Of a stretch of DNA of 11,346 nucleotides, positions 4,842-11,346 are shown in pieces. Position 1 is the stretch's first letter; each line of letters starts with the position of its first letter. Location of the stretch: positions 1 to 11,346 of the forward strand of contig JBBIMW010000055.1 of NCBI GenBank assembly GCA_037444185.1, given 5' to 3'. The DNA is from JAILZP01 sp037444185. GTDB taxonomy: Bacteria; Bacillota; Desulfotomaculia; Desulfotomaculales; Desulfocucumaceae. Both the position numbers and the translations under genes were made by a program. The notes under the pieces are model-generated. The model was not told the origin of the DNA and searched no databases. It saw only the letters and a program-made list of their open reading frames with translations.

Positions 4842-5942
4842 CTATATATTCGCAGTTAATTTATTCCAAAAAGCAGGCTCTTCGTAACCCAGCCTCCAAA
4901 TAGAAACTCCGGCCAGGTTGTATTTTGCCGCCAGATCCAGTTTTTTCCCGGCGGCCTCGCCGTTTTCAAACCAGACCTCCCGGCTTCCCCCCCCGGCGGT
5001 ATGGTATTTGATGTATGGTGACTGAGAATGGAGATCCCATCTCATTTCAATCCCGCTTTTTTCAGCTTCCCGTATTATTTCCCCGGACGGTCGGGAGTGG
5101 CCGCCCGTCTTTCCCGCCGGCCAGTCATATCCGTAGGCGGCCACTCCCAAGGAAATTTCGTCAGGCTGCAGGCCGCAGGCCAGCAAGGCGTTGATGTTGG
5201 CTTCCACCCAGGGCAGGGGCGCCACCGGGCCTGGGGAAGTGCCGGGGTGGCTGTGATCGTAGGCCATGAGAACTACCCTGTGGGCCACCCCGGACAGGGA
5301 CTTGTAGTCGTAAATCTGAGCCAGGTGGGAGGGAGGCTGCATCGGCGGAATAACGCAGACGTCCAGCCGTTTTCCGAGGGGCTTCAATTTTTCACCCAGC
5401 AGCGACACAATATCGGTCAGTCCGTCCCTTTCGGCTCCGTAGTCTTTTTCCGCCGTCTTAATCAGCTCAATGTCTATGTTTATGCCGTCGTATCCTTTTT
5501 CAAGTATTGCGCCGGCAATATTGAAGGCCGCTTTTTCCCGGAGTTGCGGGTCCAGCAATGTGCCACGACCCCCTGGTCCCATGGCCACCAGCGGCAGGAT
5601 TTTTATGCCTTTTTCCCAGGCCAGCCTTAGAACCTCCTGATCCACTTCCTCCCTGAGACTACCATCTCCCTCCAGATGATACCAGAGGGGGGAAATTTCG
5701 TCAATCTGCCGGAAGTGCCCTGATAAAGAGGTGTAGGATGACCAAGGCCCCCGCCCGTTGGTGTAAAATCCACACACTGCTGGACGGCGGGGCTGGATTT
5801 CCGGCATGTCTTTAATTGGAGAGCTCTTTTGTCCCCCGGCACACCCCGTCATAATGGCTGCAAGCACCACCATCCAGCATAGCGGCAGGTAAATGGCTGC
5901 TCCAATGGACTGAACAACATTTTCTTTTCGCTTTTTTTTCAC
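4842..5942 (-). CDS. GH18-type (YaaH-like) lipoprotein
   Basis: The product is a probable surface lipoprotein with a glycoside hydrolase family 18 fold, close in style to YaaH/spore cortex-type N-acetylglucosaminidases acting on peptidoglycan. Numbered from the GTG at 5951, a basic N-terminus (KKKRK) precedes a hydrophobic helix ending in the lipobox MTGC (Cys37). The barrel carries DGINIDIE (155-162) with the catalytic acid Glu162, the LMAYD motif with Tyr231-Asp232, and a final GVSIWRLGYEEPAFW with Trp352. No LysM repeats are present, unlike YaaH itself. Three in-frame GTG codons lie at 5951, 5948 and 5942; 5942 has the best spacing to AAGGTGG, so it is used here (366 aa). The gene lies downstream of the EamA permease gene with no clear promoter of its own. 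Confidence 0.88.
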   Translation of the reverse strand: MKKKRKENVVQSIGAAIYLPLCWMVVLAAIMTGCAGGQKSSPIKDMPEIQPRRPAVCGFYTNGRGPWSSYTSLSGHFRQIDEISPLWYHLEGDGSLREEVDQEVLRLAWEKGIKILPLVAMGPGGRGTLLDPQLREKAAFNIAGAILEKGYDGINIDIELIKTAEKDYGAERDGLTDIVSLLGEKLKPLGKRLDVCVIPPMQPPSHLAQIYDYKSLSGVAHRVVLMAYDHSHPGTSPGPVAPLPWVEANINALLACGLQPDEISLGVAAYGYDWPAGKTGGHSRPSGEIIREAEKSGIEMRWDLHSQSPYIKYHTAGGGSREVWFENGEAAGKKLDLAAKYNLAGVSIWRLGYEEPAFWNKLTANI

Positions 5943-5992
5943 CGCCACCACCTTGAAAAAAGCTTATTCCGCACTCCATTCCCTGGATTCCA

Positions 5993-6019
5993 GCCACCCG
6001 TCAGGGCGGCTTTTTTATT
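5993..6019 (+). terminator. Rho-independent terminator on the plus strand, antisense to both neighbours
   Basis: GCCACCC (5993-5999) pairs with GGGCGGC (6004-6010), with one G-U pair and a GTCA loop, followed by TTTTTTATT. This is a canonical terminator for plus-strand RNA, yet both adjacent genes are on the minus strand. It overlaps the stop codon of the EamA gene. Read on the minus strand the hairpin has no U-tract. Confidence 0.65.
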
Positions 6020-6908
6020 GTTTCCCGCCTTCCCCCTTTAATTGCAATAGGACAATGGACAGTACAATCAGCCCGCACCCGGAGACCTGCATGGGCGTGA
6101 GCACTTCGCCCAGGATGAGGTAGGACAATATCCCGGCCATTACAGGCTCCAGGGTGCTGGTGATGCCGGCGATTAGCGGGGAAAGGCATTGTAGCCCCTT
6201 GAAGAAGAAACCGAAGGGGATGATGGTGGCGAACACGGCTATGTACAGGAAAAACAGCCAGTCTGTCCAGCCGAAAGAGAAAAAGGTGACCCAAGGTGGT
6301 TTGTACAGCGCCCAGGCCGCCACCCCCACCCCCATCCCCCAAGTCAAAAGGGTCCAGGGGGAATACTTGGCCAGGCCGTACTTGCCGTAAACTGTATAAA
6401 AGGCGAAGGCGGCGGCGGAAGCCAGTCCGCTTATCAGTCCCGGCACGGTTACGGCCATGCCGGCCCCGGTAGTCCCCTTCACAATCAGCAGACCGCCCAG
6501 GGTGGCACTGATTAAAGTTATTATTTTCGTGCTGTTGACCGCCTCCCTGCGGGTGAACAGTCCATACAGTAGAATGAATACGGGGGCCAGGTACTCAAGA
6601 AAAACGGCGGTGGCCACATTGGTTTCGCTGATGGTGAAGTAGTAGGTGAACTGAACTGCGGCCATACCGAAGACTCCGAACAGAATAAAGTATAAAATGT
6701 CACTCCGTTCGATCCTGAGCAGCCTTGGGTTTGTCACGGCTAAACAGGCGGCCAGCAACGCAAACGAAAGGATCAGTCTGATTTGCACCAGGTCGAAGGG
6801 ACTCACCTGCCGGTTGAAAAGGTATTTGGCCGCCGTTGCCGAAAGTCCCCATAGAAAGTCCGCCAGGGCAATAAACAGCAGTCCTTTGAATTGGTTGGAT
6901 AATGTCAT
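6015..6908 (-). CDS. EamA/DMT-superfamily permease
   Basis: The 297-aa product has about ten hydrophobic helices arranged as two EamA repeats (roughly 10-145 and 155-290), the usual drug/metabolite transporter plan. Recognisable parts are FIALADFLWGLSATAAKYLF in helix 1, the SPFDLVQIRLILSFALL segment, NVATAVFLEYLAPVFILLYG in repeat 1, and the matching LIAGITSTLEPVMAGILSYLILGEVLTPMQVSGCGLIVLSIVLL in repeat 2. The substrate (amino acid, metabolite or drug efflux) cannot be predicted. ATG 6908 follows AAAGG with a suitable spacer. The gene lies 96 bases downstream of the metallo-hydrolase gene and may be read from the same promoter. Confidence 0.92.
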   Translation of the reverse strand: MTLSNQFKGLLFIALADFLWGLSATAAKYLFNRQVSPFDLVQIRLILSFALLAACLAVTNPRLLRIERSDILYFILFGVFGMAAVQFTYYFTISETNVATAVFLEYLAPVFILLYGLFTRREAVNSTKIITLISATLGGLLIVKGTTGAGMAVTVPGLISGLASAAAFAFYTVYGKYGLAKYSPWTLLTWGMGVGVAAWALYKPPWVTFFSFGWTDWLFFLYIAVFATIIPFGFFFKGLQCLSPLIAGITSTLEPVMAGILSYLILGEVLTPMQVSGCGLIVLSIVLLQLKGEGGKQ

Positions 6909-6944
6909 TGTTAATGCCTTTCTTTAAAATAGGCGCTATATGGG

Positions 6945-6971
6945 CCGGTGCGACCGGATACGTGCCCGTAT
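6945..6971. repeat. Tandem short hairpins between hydrolase and permease genes
   Basis: Two adjacent inverted repeats occur: CCGGT/ACCGG (6945-6949 and 6953-6957, 3-base loop) and ATACG/CGTAT (6958-6962 and 6967-6971, 4-base loop). No U-tract follows on the minus strand. They could be a weak terminator or an mRNA-processing site. Confidence 0.3.
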
Positions 6972-7004
6972 GGCCAAACGTCATGCCGCCAATCCAAATC
7001 TTGA

Positions 7005-7997
7005 TCAGCGGTCCCGATTACTGAACAATATTCTTCCGTTGGCAAACTTCCTCAGCACTCGCCCCTCGCCTTCAAGGTAGATCAGGTGGGCGACAGCCTC
7101 GCCGGTGGCGAACCACTTCTGGGGGGAGGGAAACTGTTCCCACGAGTTGTAGGTCAGGTCCCAGCTCATTGCCGAGGCCACCCGGTACGCATCCAGTGGT
7201 CCGCCCTGCAGTACGGACAGTATTTCACCGCCCCTCTGGCGGTGGTGTTCCTTCAGTTCGTCTATCCTTCCCCTGCAGTCTTCAATCAGATTCCTGTGAC
7301 CTGGCAGCACTAGGCTTACTTCCAGTGCCCGGATCTTGTCCAGGCTGTCCAAATATTCTTTCAGGGAGTTTTTTTCGTCCGACCAGACCGAAATATTTGG
7401 TGTTATATCGTTCAGTATGTGGTCGCCGGCCACCAGCAGCTTTTTATCCTTATCGTACAGGCACAAGTGTCCCCAGGTGTGTCCCGGGGTTTCTACGCAG
7501 GTAAAGGTGTAGTCTCCCGCGATGATAACGTCTTTATCGCCGACGATGTTGAATTCCAGGGGGCCAGTGGCGCTGTACCTGAAGCCGGGGTGCAGCCGCA
7601 GCGCGTCCTGCAGCACTTCTTCCGGAAAACCGTTTAGAAGGGCGAAGTCCGTCATTTTTTTGTACCAGCCCGACACGGTGTCGACAACGGGGCAGATCAT
7701 CACCGAGTCCGGCAGGCTGGTGAATATTTTCGATCCCTTGGAGGCCAGGGCCGATACCAGCCCCGAGTGGTCTGCGTGCATGTGGGTGATAAAAAAATCC
7801 GTTTTTTCCAAGTCCACGCTCAATTCCCGCAGTCCCTTCACCATGGCTGAAAGGCATTCTTCCCGGTTCATGCCTGTGTCGATGACCAGGTTCCGTTCCG
7901 GGGACCTGATGACGTAAGAGTTGGTGGACTTCAGGGGGCTGCCGGGAAGAGGGATTTCCAGCCTGTAAAGATCCTGCAAAACCCGTTCAATCAACAT
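7005..7997 (-). CDS. Metallo-beta-lactamase-fold hydrolase
   Basis: The 330-aa protein has the full metal site of the glyoxalase II-like branch: THMHADHSG with His72, His74, Asp76 and His77, then His173 (ETPGHTWGH), Asp192 (AGDHIL) and His234 (PGHR). The N-terminal NSYVI...NLVIDTG strand pair is also typical. A C-terminal region after about 245 (RIDELKEHHRQRGGEIL...HLIYLEGEGRV) resembles the helical extension of LACTB2-like proteins, which often covers the active site. The substrate is unknown; thioesters, phosphodiesters and lactones are all possible. There is no signal peptide, so it is cytoplasmic. ATG 7997 has an excellent AGGAGG site with an 8-base spacer. It has a strong promoter that overlaps the promoter of the divergent TRAP operon. 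Confidence 0.93.
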   Translation of the reverse strand: MLIERVLQDLYRLEIPLPGSPLKSTNSYVIRSPERNLVIDTGMNREECLSAMVKGLRELSVDLEKTDFFITHMHADHSGLVSALASKGSKIFTSLPDSVMICPVVDTVSGWYKKMTDFALLNGFPEEVLQDALRLHPGFRYSATGPLEFNIVGDKDVIIAGDYTFTCVETPGHTWGHLCLYDKDKKLLVAGDHILNDITPNISVWSDEKNSLKEYLDSLDKIRALEVSLVLPGHRNLIEDCRGRIDELKEHHRQRGGEILSVLQGGPLDAYRVASAMSWDLTYNSWEQFPSPQKWFATGEAVAHLIYLEGEGRVLRKFANGRILFSNRDR

Positions 7998-8058
7998 TAA
8001 TATCTCCTCCTATGGCCCATGGCACATTCCGGTTACCGGCGGCCATAAGTCTGCAATA

Positions 8059-8087
8059 ATGATAAAACTGGTATAATTAAATGACAA
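8059..8087 (-). promoter_or_regulatory. Sigma-A type promoter of the metallo-hydrolase gene
   Basis: On the minus strand TTGTCA (8087-8082) and TATCAT (8064-8059) are spaced by 17 bp; each hexamer is one base off consensus. The start would be near 8052, giving a leader of about 55 bases. Confidence 0.65.
8069..8077 (+). promoter_or_regulatory. Extended -10 promoter of the TRAP operon
   Basis: TGGTATAAT is a perfect extended -10 element; the -35 region (TCTGCA at 8050-8055) is poor. The start would be near 8084, leaving a leader of about 155 bases before dctP. It lies inside the spacer of the opposing promoter. Confidence 0.6.
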
Positions 8088-8114
8088 ATAACCGGGGGTG
8101 TCAATGATAATAAT

Positions 8115-8137
8115 GGGCGGGGCGGCATAACCCGCCC
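8115..8137 (+). repeat. GC-rich hairpin in the TRAP operon leader
   Basis: GGGCGGG (8115-8121) pairs perfectly with CCCGCCC (8131-8137) across a 9-base loop, about 30 bases after the predicted transcription start. AAATAAATT follows, so it is not a terminator for the operon. It may be a regulator-binding or RNA-stability element. Confidence 0.4.
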
Positions 8138-8239
8138 AAATAAATTCAAGCTGCGAAAGGAAATTACGGGATCCTGCCGAAAGTAAAAGCTATCTGTTTT
8201 TACAAGATAAAAAATCCAAACGGACGAGGAGGAGCAATT

Positions 8240-9256
8240 ATGCGTTGGCGTTCAACTTTTTTCGCCGTGCTGACGGCGCTTTTGCTGCTGGCTGTGACCG
8301 GCTGCGGCGGCAAACAGGAACAGGCCCCGGCGGCCAGGCAGGAAAACAAGGTGCAGCTCAAGATAGCCACCATGACCCCCGCCAGTCACATGTACTCCCA
8401 GGGAGCGCAGAAATTCGCGGACACCATCAAGGAGAAAACCGGTGGCCGGGTCCAGATCACCGTCTACCCCAACGGTCAGCTGGGCAAAGGTGAAAGAGAA
8501 CTCCTGGAGGCCTTGCAGCAGGGCACCGTGGACCTGTATGTCGGCTCCACCGGCCCTGTGGGGGGGTTCAGCCAGTCCATGCTGATCGTGGACATTCCCT
8601 TCCTGTTCAGGGACTACGACCATGTGGACAAAGTTTTGGACGGCCCCGTAGGCAGGCAGCTGCTGGACGATCTGGAAAAGGCGAACCTCAAGGGCCTGGC
8701 CTTTTGGGAAAACGGCTTCCGGAACCTGACCAACTCCAAAAGGCCGGTCAAAACTCCGGAGGATGCCAAAGGATTAAAAATCCGCACCATGGAAAACAAG
8801 GTGCACATCACTGCCTGGAAAGCGGTGGGAGTGATTGCCACCCCCATGGCCTGGGCTGAAGTCTATGGCGCCCTCCAGCAAAAGGTGGTGGACGGCCAGG
8901 AGAATCCCGTGGCGGTGGTTCACAGCAGCAAACTTTTTGAGGTTCAGAAGTATCTCAGCATGACTCAGCATGTTTATTCCCCGGCCCCCATCATCATGAG
9001 CCTCAAAAAGTGGCAGGCCCTGTCCAGGGAAGATCAGGACCTGTTTATGAAGGTCGCCCGGGAAGTGGCGCCCTGGCAGCGCAAATTGGGCCGGGACAAC
9101 GAGCAGAAGATGATGGCCGAATTGGAGCAGAAGAATATGGTTATTATCCGGGACATAGACAAGGCCGCCTGGCAAAAGGCGATGCAGCCGGCATTTGAAG
9201 AATTCTCCAAGCAATTCGGCAAGGATAAAATAGACGCCATAATGCAGGCGAAGTGA
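8240..9256 (+). CDS. dctP: TRAP transporter solute-binding lipoprotein DctP
   Basis: The 338-aa protein is the DctP-type substrate-binding subunit, anchored outside the membrane. The signal peptide (RWRSTFFAVLTALLLL) ends in the lipobox AVTGC with Cys22. Then come typical family segments: LKIATMTPASHMYSQGAQKFADTIKEKTGGRVQITVYPNGQLG, the FWENGFRNLTNSKRPVKTPEDAKGLKIRTMEN stretch with Arg182 at the position that usually contacts the substrate carboxylate, and WAEVYGALQQKVVDGQENPV. This supports a carboxylated substrate, but not which one. ATG 8240 follows GAGGAGGAG with a 7-base spacer. It is the first gene of dctPQM. Lipid anchoring of the binding protein fits a single-membrane organism. Confidence 0.95.
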   Translation: MRWRSTFFAVLTALLLLAVTGCGGKQEQAPAARQENKVQLKIATMTPASHMYSQGAQKFADTIKEKTGGRVQITVYPNGQLGKGERELLEALQQGTVDLYVGSTGPVGGFSQSMLIVDIPFLFRDYDHVDKVLDGPVGRQLLDDLEKANLKGLAFWENGFRNLTNSKRPVKTPEDAKGLKIRTMENKVHITAWKAVGVIATPMAWAEVYGALQQKVVDGQENPVAVVHSSKLFEVQKYLSMTQHVYSPAPIIMSLKKWQALSREDQDLFMKVAREVAPWQRKLGRDNEQKMMAELEQKNMVIIRDIDKAAWQKAMQPAFEEFSKQFGKDKIDAIMQAK

Positions 9257-9287
9257 TTCAGGCTGTTTAGTTATTCTTTTTCAACGG

Positions 9288-9309
9288 TCTCCCGGGTGCA
9301 TGCGGGAGA
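9288..9309 (+). promoter_or_regulatory. Hairpin in the dctP-dctQ gap touching the dctQ ribosome site
   Basis: TCTCCCG (9288-9294) pairs perfectly with CGGGAGA (9303-9309) around an 8-base loop. The second arm contains GGGAG and its last base is the first base of AAGGAG (9309-9314), the likely ribosome site of dctQ. No U-tract follows. It may protect the dctP mRNA end or lower dctQ translation. Confidence 0.45.
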
Positions 9310-9322
9310 AGGAGCGGTGTAT

Positions 9323-9835
9323 TTGCGTCATTTCTCTTCGGCACTGAATAAAATAAATCAATTGCTCCTGCGCGGCGCCGGTTGGGTCGTGGTGGCCGGC
9401 ATGGCGGTGATCAGCCTGGTTATTCCATACGAGGTGCTGGGCCGGTATGTTCTGGGCAGCTCGCCGCACTGGTCTGGGGAGCTCAGTGTGTTTACCCTGG
9501 TCTGGATCTCCATGATGGGGGCCGCCGTGGGGCTGCCCAGGGGCTATCAGATGGGCATGACCTTCTTCATCGACCGGCTTTCCCCGGGAACCGGCCGTCT
9601 GATGAGGATACTGGGGCACCTGGTGACGCTGAGCATACTTTCCGTGCTGGTAGTATACGGATTTAAACAGACAGCTCACAATCTTGACCAGATTTCACCG
9701 GCCATGCGGATAAGCATGGCCCTTCCCTACCTGGCCATACCGGTGGGGGCGCTTTTGATGTGGCTGGTCACTCTGGAGCAGGTCCTGGGGGCTGTAACAG
9801 GAGAAGGTGACGATATTAAGCCGGGCGGGATGTAG
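9323..9835 (+). CDS. dctQ: TRAP transporter small membrane subunit DctQ
   Basis: The 170-aa product has four hydrophobic helices and the family hallmark around helix 2 (YEVLGRYVLGSSPHWSGELSVFTLVWISMMGAAVGLPRGYQMGM). It forms the small integral membrane subunit that pairs with DctM. The start is uncertain: TTG 9323 lies 8 bases after AAGGAG and is used here, GTG 9317 lies 8 bases after a weaker GGGAG, and GTG 9296 falls in a hairpin loop and is unlikely. It sits 66 bases after dctP and ends 10 bases before dctM. Confidence 0.92.
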   Translation: MRHFSSALNKINQLLLRGAGWVVVAGMAVISLVIPYEVLGRYVLGSSPHWSGELSVFTLVWISMMGAAVGLPRGYQMGMTFFIDRLSPGTGRLMRILGHLVTLSILSVLVVYGFKQTAHNLDQISPAMRISMALPYLAIPVGALLMWLVTLEQVLGAVTGEGDDIKPGGM

Positions 9836-9845
9836 GGAGGAAGAA

Positions 9846-11126
9846 ATGCTGGCCGTTTTTCTGGCATCTTTCGTGGTTCTGCTGGTGATGGGCGTTCCCG
9901 TCGCCATCTCCCTTGGCGGTACAGCCCTGTCATACCTTTTATTAAAGGGAGACCTTTCGCTGACCATGCTGGTGCAGACCACTTTTGCGGGTATGGCCTC
10001 ATTTCCCCTGCTGGCCATCCCTTTATTCATGCTGGCTGGCAATTTGATGAATGAAAGCGGAATTACCAGGGACCTGGTGCGATTTGCCAGGCTTTTGCTG
10101 GGAAACGTCAGTGGTGGCCTGGGTCTGGCCACCATACTGGCCTGTGCAATTTTCGCGGCCATTTCCGGGTCGGCCGTGGCCACCGTGGTGGCTGTGGGGG
10201 CGGTGATGATACCGGCTATGAAGAAGGCCGGTTACGACGAAAATATATCGGCGGCCGTAACAGCCACGGCATCCTGTATGGGCCCGGTGATCCCCCCCAG
10301 TATACCTTTTATCATTTACGGGGTGATTGCCAATGTTTCCATCGGCGCCCTGTTTTTGGCCGGGGTAATACCCGGGCTGTTGCTGGGGCTGGGGCTGATG
10401 GTCTATATGTACTTGGTGGCGCGGCGGAGCCGCTATCCGCTGGAAAGCCGCCCGGGGTGGCGGGAGGTGGCGCTGGGCGCCTGGCGGGCAGTGCCGGCCC
10501 TGCTTATGCCCCTGGTTATCCTGGGCGGCATCCTGGGCGGAGTTTTCACCCCCACCGAGGCCGCCGGAATAGCGGTGATATACGCTCTGCTGGTGGGAAG
10601 CCTCGTTTACCGGAGCATCAGGCCGGCGCGGCTGCCCAGGATTTTGCTGCAGGCCGGCCTGGAAACAGCCATGGTTATGTTGCTTTTGGGCCTGTCGGAG
10701 CCCTTCGCCTGGGTGGTGGCGGTGGAGCAGCTTCCCCAGAGACTGCTGGAAGGCTTGGCCGCCGTGGGGCAATCCCCCCTGACCGTACTGCTGTTGATCA
10801 ATATTGCCCTGATATTAATCGGCATCCCTTTGGAGACCGCGCCTGCCCTGACCATAGTCACCCCTGTGCTGGCGCCTTTGGCGGTGCAGCTTGGCATAGA
10901 CCCGGTGCAAATGGGGGCCATTATTGTATTTAACCTGGTATTGGGGCTGGTGACGCCACCCGTGGGCGCCGTGCTGTTTTCGGTTTGTGGCATTTCCGGC
11001 ATTTCCCTGGAGAAGTTGAGCCGGGCCGTCTGGGTACCCTTTGCCATCGGCCTGCTGGTGCTTTTGCTGATTATTTTTTTCCCGCCCCTTACCACCTGGC
11101 TGCCGGGCGTTTTTATCCGCCCCTGA
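9846..11126 (+). CDS. dctM: TRAP transporter large membrane subunit DctM
   Basis: The 426-aa protein is the transport channel subunit, which moves substrate handed over by DctP using an ion (usually sodium) gradient. It has about twelve hydrophobic helices and strongly conserved blocks: FPLLAIPLFMLAGNLMNESGI (53-73), FAAISGSAVATVVAVGAVMIPAM (103-125), the ASCMGPVIPPSIPFIIYG motif (142-159), and LGLVTPPVGAVLF near the C-terminus. The length is normal for the family. The frame is open from 9807, but ATG 9846 is right: GGGAGG of the intergenic sequence ends 5 bases before it, and the N-terminus MLAVFLASFVVLLVMGVP is typical. It is the last gene of the operon; no strong terminator is visible downstream. 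Confidence 0.95.
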   Translation: MLAVFLASFVVLLVMGVPVAISLGGTALSYLLLKGDLSLTMLVQTTFAGMASFPLLAIPLFMLAGNLMNESGITRDLVRFARLLLGNVSGGLGLATILACAIFAAISGSAVATVVAVGAVMIPAMKKAGYDENISAAVTATASCMGPVIPPSIPFIIYGVIANVSIGALFLAGVIPGLLLGLGLMVYMYLVARRSRYPLESRPGWREVALGAWRAVPALLMPLVILGGILGGVFTPTEAAGIAVIYALLVGSLVYRSIRPARLPRILLQAGLETAMVMLLLGLSEPFAWVVAVEQLPQRLLEGLAAVGQSPLTVLLLINIALILIGIPLETAPALTIVTPVLAPLAVQLGIDPVQMGAIIVFNLVLGLVTPPVGAVLFSVCGISGISLEKLSRAVWVPFAIGLLVLLLIIFFPPLTTWLPGVFIRP

Positions 11127-11183
11127 TCCCTGATTCTGCATTCCTTATTCTGCCGGGAGACAGGAGTCAGGAGACAGAATGGG
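11127..11183 (+). repeat. Inverted array of degenerate heptamer repeats
   Basis: Directly after the dctM stop, two ATTCTG motifs 14 bases apart (11133-11138, 11147-11152) sit in units such as GATTCTG, CATTCCT and TATTCTG. After a CCGGG centre the complementary type follows: GGAG occurs three times with exact 7-base steps (11156, 11163, 11170), then CAGAAT (11175-11180). The whole can fold back on itself. It resembles the degenerate CTCCTGA-type intergenic repeats seen in some thermophilic and sulfate-reducing Firmicutes (recalled, not checked). Confidence 0.55.
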
Positions 11184-11188
11184 CCGGC

Positions 11189-11206
11189 CGGGATGGGAGT
11201 GTCCCG
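11189..11206. repeat. Short inverted repeat CGGGA/TCCCG
   Basis: CGGGA (11189-11193) and TCCCG (11202-11206) are complementary with an 8-base loop and lie between the heptamer array and the structured-RNA candidate. AAAATT follows, so it is not a terminator for dctM. Confidence 0.25.
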
Positions 11207-11216
11207 AAAATTACCA

Positions 11217-11346
11217 AGCCAATGACGGAGCGTAAATAACTTAGGTAACCGGCACCTGAGTTACAAACCCCAAAACTGTTCTGGGGCATATGGGAGAAGA
11301 CATCCCACGGGCGATTCCGACCTGGGGCTGAACAGTCTCTATGGCT
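11217..11346 (+). ncRNA. Candidate structured RNA with pseudoknot, running off the window
   Basis: Several helices nest in 130 bases. A 10-bp hairpin joins TAACTTAGGT (11237-11246) and ACCTGAGTTA (11254-11263), with one G-U pair and a 7-base loop. CCCCA/TGGGG (11268-11272, 11282-11286) forms a second hairpin, and its loop sequence ACTGTTC (11275-11281) is perfectly complementary to GAACAGT (11330-11336), a pseudoknot. TGGGA/TCCCA (11291-11295, 11303-11307) forms a third. AGCCA (11217-11221) can close the whole with TGGCT (11342-11346). No protein frame is convincing here. I see no T-box, TPP, SAM, cobalamin or fluoride riboswitch signature. A mobile-element guide RNA (omega RNA/HEARO type) or an unnamed riboswitch are possibilities; the strand is assumed. 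Confidence 0.45.

Noticed and set aside
5028..5630. 200-aa plus-strand frame antisense to the GH18-type gene
   Set aside because: It mirrors the codon bias of the real gene, has no ribosome site and shows no domain.
10023..10772. 249-aa minus-strand frame antisense to dctM
   Set aside because: Low-complexity His/Gln/Gly composition typical of a shadow frame of a GC-rich membrane-protein gene.
11308..11346. Fluoride riboswitch resemblance (GGGCGATT and GGGGCTGA)
   Set aside because: The conserved CCAAAC segment and the GGCTGATG...CCTAC end are missing.

Overview
The window looks like a piece of chromosome from an anaerobic, probably spore-forming Firmicute of the Peptococcaceae type (Desulfotomaculum/Pelotomaculum-like). 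This is an inference from fairly GC-rich coding DNA with AT-rich promoters, strong GGAGG ribosome binding sites with several TTG/GTG starts, sigma-A type promoters, two lipobox proteins and the gene set. No rRNA, tRNA, CRISPR array, complete transposon or prophage gene is visible.

Layout. (1) 1-1860, minus strand: four genes in one direction. In transcription order these are a 111-aa protein of unknown function with a good promoter, a family 4 uracil-DNA glycosylase, a PPC/DUF296-domain protein, and an extremely acidic protein with its own extended -10 promoter that runs off the left edge. (2) 1861-2769: a divergent AT-rich region, a small double zinc-ribbon protein (2105-2407), then 362 bases without a gene. 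That gap holds two terminator-like hairpins, a perfect 16-bp palindrome, a near-consensus promoter and two mutually exclusive hairpins just ahead of the next gene. (3) 2770-3885: a membrane-anchored methyl-accepting chemotaxis protein with no extracytoplasmic domain. Its stop codon abuts the broken end of an EVE-domain gene, of which only the first ~33 codons remain (3886-3987, minus). (4) 4118-4747: an ExoD-like membrane protein. (5) 4842-7997, minus: a GH18-type (YaaH-like) lipoprotein, an EamA/DMT permease and a metallo-beta-lactamase-fold hydrolase. (6) 8240-11126, plus: a complete TRAP transporter in the order solute-binding lipoprotein DctP, small membrane subunit DctQ, large membrane subunit DctM. 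It diverges from the hydrolase gene through overlapping promoters. (7) 11127-11346: an inverted array of heptameric repeats, then a dense set of RNA-like stems with a possible pseudoknot that runs to the right edge.

The clearest functional unit is the TRAP system: DctP captures an organic acid outside the membrane and DctQM imports it using an ion gradient; the substrate cannot be read from the sequence. The most unusual points are the structured-RNA candidate at the right edge, the decapitated EVE gene, the alternative hairpins in the chemotaxis-receptor leader, and the overlapping divergent promoters between the hydrolase and the TRAP operon. All structural RNA calls were made by eye, without folding or covariance support.
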